Shown: positions 39,980-40,423 of the stretch, one piece after another
How positions within the stretch are numbered: the first letter of the stretch is position 1
How the letters are laid out: every line of letters begins with the position of its first letter
NCBI GenBank assembly: GCA_021323265.1
Contig: JAJTCO010000030.1
Location: 1 to 40,423 of the forward strand
DNA from: Pseudoduganella sp.
Lineage (GTDB): Bacteria > Pseudomonadota > Gammaproteobacteria > Burkholderiales > Burkholderiaceae_D
Length of the DNA stretch: 40,423 nt
Direction: 5' to 3'
Notes under the pieces: model-generated
The model's input: only the letters and a program-made list of their open reading frames with translations
Database searches by the model: none
What the model was told of the DNA's origin: nothing
Program-made: the position numbers and the translations under genes

Positions 39980-40423
39980 ATGAGCCAAAACATCCCCGAC
40001 TTCAGCGCCGCCATGACCGGCGGTCAGACCTTCCAGCTCGCGGGCCGCCCCGCCAAGTCCACCGTGCTGTTCTTCTACCCCAAGGACAACACCCCGGGCT
40101 GCACCACCGAAAACATGGCCTTTCGCGACCTGCACGAGCAGTTCCGCGCCGCCGGTGCTGAAATTTACGGCATCAGCCGCGACTCGCTGCGCTCGCACGA
40201 GAACTTCAAGGAAAAGCTCGGCCTGCCCTTCGAGCTGATCTCCGACCCGGACGAAGCCGTGTGCCTGGCCTTCAATGTCATGAAGATGAAAAAAATGTAC
40301 GGTAAAGATGTACGCGGCATTGAACGCAGCACGTTTGTGATTGACGCAAAAGGCCGATTGGTGAAAGAATGGAGAGGCGTGAAAGTACCAGGTCACGTCG
40401 ATGAAGTGCTGGAATTCGTGGCA
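39980..40423 (+). CDS. bcp: Peroxiredoxin, Bcp/PrxQ type (3' end outside window)
   Basis: The first 148 codons of a thiol peroxidase, open to the window edge and nearly complete (families end near 150-155). The peroxidatic cysteine is C41 in 'YPKDNTPGCTTEN', with the supporting threonine T38. Most PrxQ proteins have a resolving cysteine five residues later; here that place is Met46, and the only other cysteine seen is C95 ('DEAVCLAFNV'). It is thus either an atypical two-Cys enzyme using C95 or one-Cys. 'GIERSTFVIDAKGRLVKEWRGVKVPGHVDEVLEF' is the family C-terminus. It reduces hydroperoxides with thioredoxin or a similar donor. The ATG is 24 bp after the Mth938 stop. Confidence 0.93.
   Translation, partial: MSQNIPDFSAAMTGGQTFQLAGRPAKSTVLFFYPKDNTPGCTTENMAFRDLHEQFRAAGAEIYGISRDSLRSHENFKEKLGLPFELISDPDEAVCLAFNVMKMKKMYGKDVRGIERSTFVIDAKGRLVKEWRGVKVPGHVDEVLEFVA

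Noticed and set aside
39539..40396. A 285-codon minus-strand frame opposite Mth938 and the peroxiredoxin
   Set aside because: Both plus-strand genes are recognisable families with normal starts, so this is an antisense frame.

Overview
The window is GC-rich DNA (about two thirds G+C by eye) with tightly packed genes, most naturally from a betaproteobacterium of the Oxalobacteraceae, close to Massilia, Duganella or Pseudoduganella. This is inferred from Burkholderiales-type families (DUF2863, the LplT-PlsC fusion, Bug/TctC binding protein, OmpC-like porin), the alaA-hom and Mth938-bcp pairs, and palindromes built on 'GGGTCAGACCCC' and 'GGGGACGTAAC'. No phage, insertion sequence, CRISPR array or rRNA operon was seen, and no gap exceeds 300 bp.

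Layout. 1-4.9 kb: tail of aconitase, a DUF2863 gene, a CYTH phosphatase with an M14 carboxypeptidase, and a catalase with a candidate OxyR site. 4.9-10.5 kb: patatin phospholipase with a beta-barrel protein, two VOC proteins, a metallophosphoesterase, small lipoprotein, membrane and DUF5710 proteins, a sirtuin, and tRNA-Pro(GGG). 10.5-18.2 kb: FAH-family hydrolase, TetR regulator, GNAT acetyltransferase, and a complete RND efflux operon behind a textbook TetR-type palindrome. 18.3-21.9 kb: ribbon-helix-helix-like protein, YaiI/DUF188, a lipoprotein, and a transporter-acyltransferase fusion.

21.99-30.2 kb is a solute-uptake module. A five-gene operon (porin, orphan TctC-type binding protein, ABC binding protein, fused ABC permease, ATPase) is divergent from a TctD/TctE-like two-component pair. 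The TctC protein has no TctA/TctB partner here, so it may serve as the periplasmic sensor for the kinase rather than as a transporter subunit.

30.2-36.8 kb continues as signalling DNA: a NarL-type pair, an orphan TonB-like protein, and a glrK-qseG-glrR (qseEGF) operon. Just downstream lies the most striking signal: two perfect TGTC-N10-GACA boxes (the enterobacterial GlrR operator), an IHF consensus, and a perfect sigma-54 promoter in front of a small periplasmic BON-domain gene. The first box lies inside the last codons of glrR. I infer a self-contained envelope-stress output of GlrR that does not use the enterobacterial glmY sRNA.

36.8-40.4 kb: homoserine dehydrogenase and AlaA-type aminotransferase (minus strand), divergent from an Mth938-domain protein and a Bcp/PrxQ peroxiredoxin cut by the window end.
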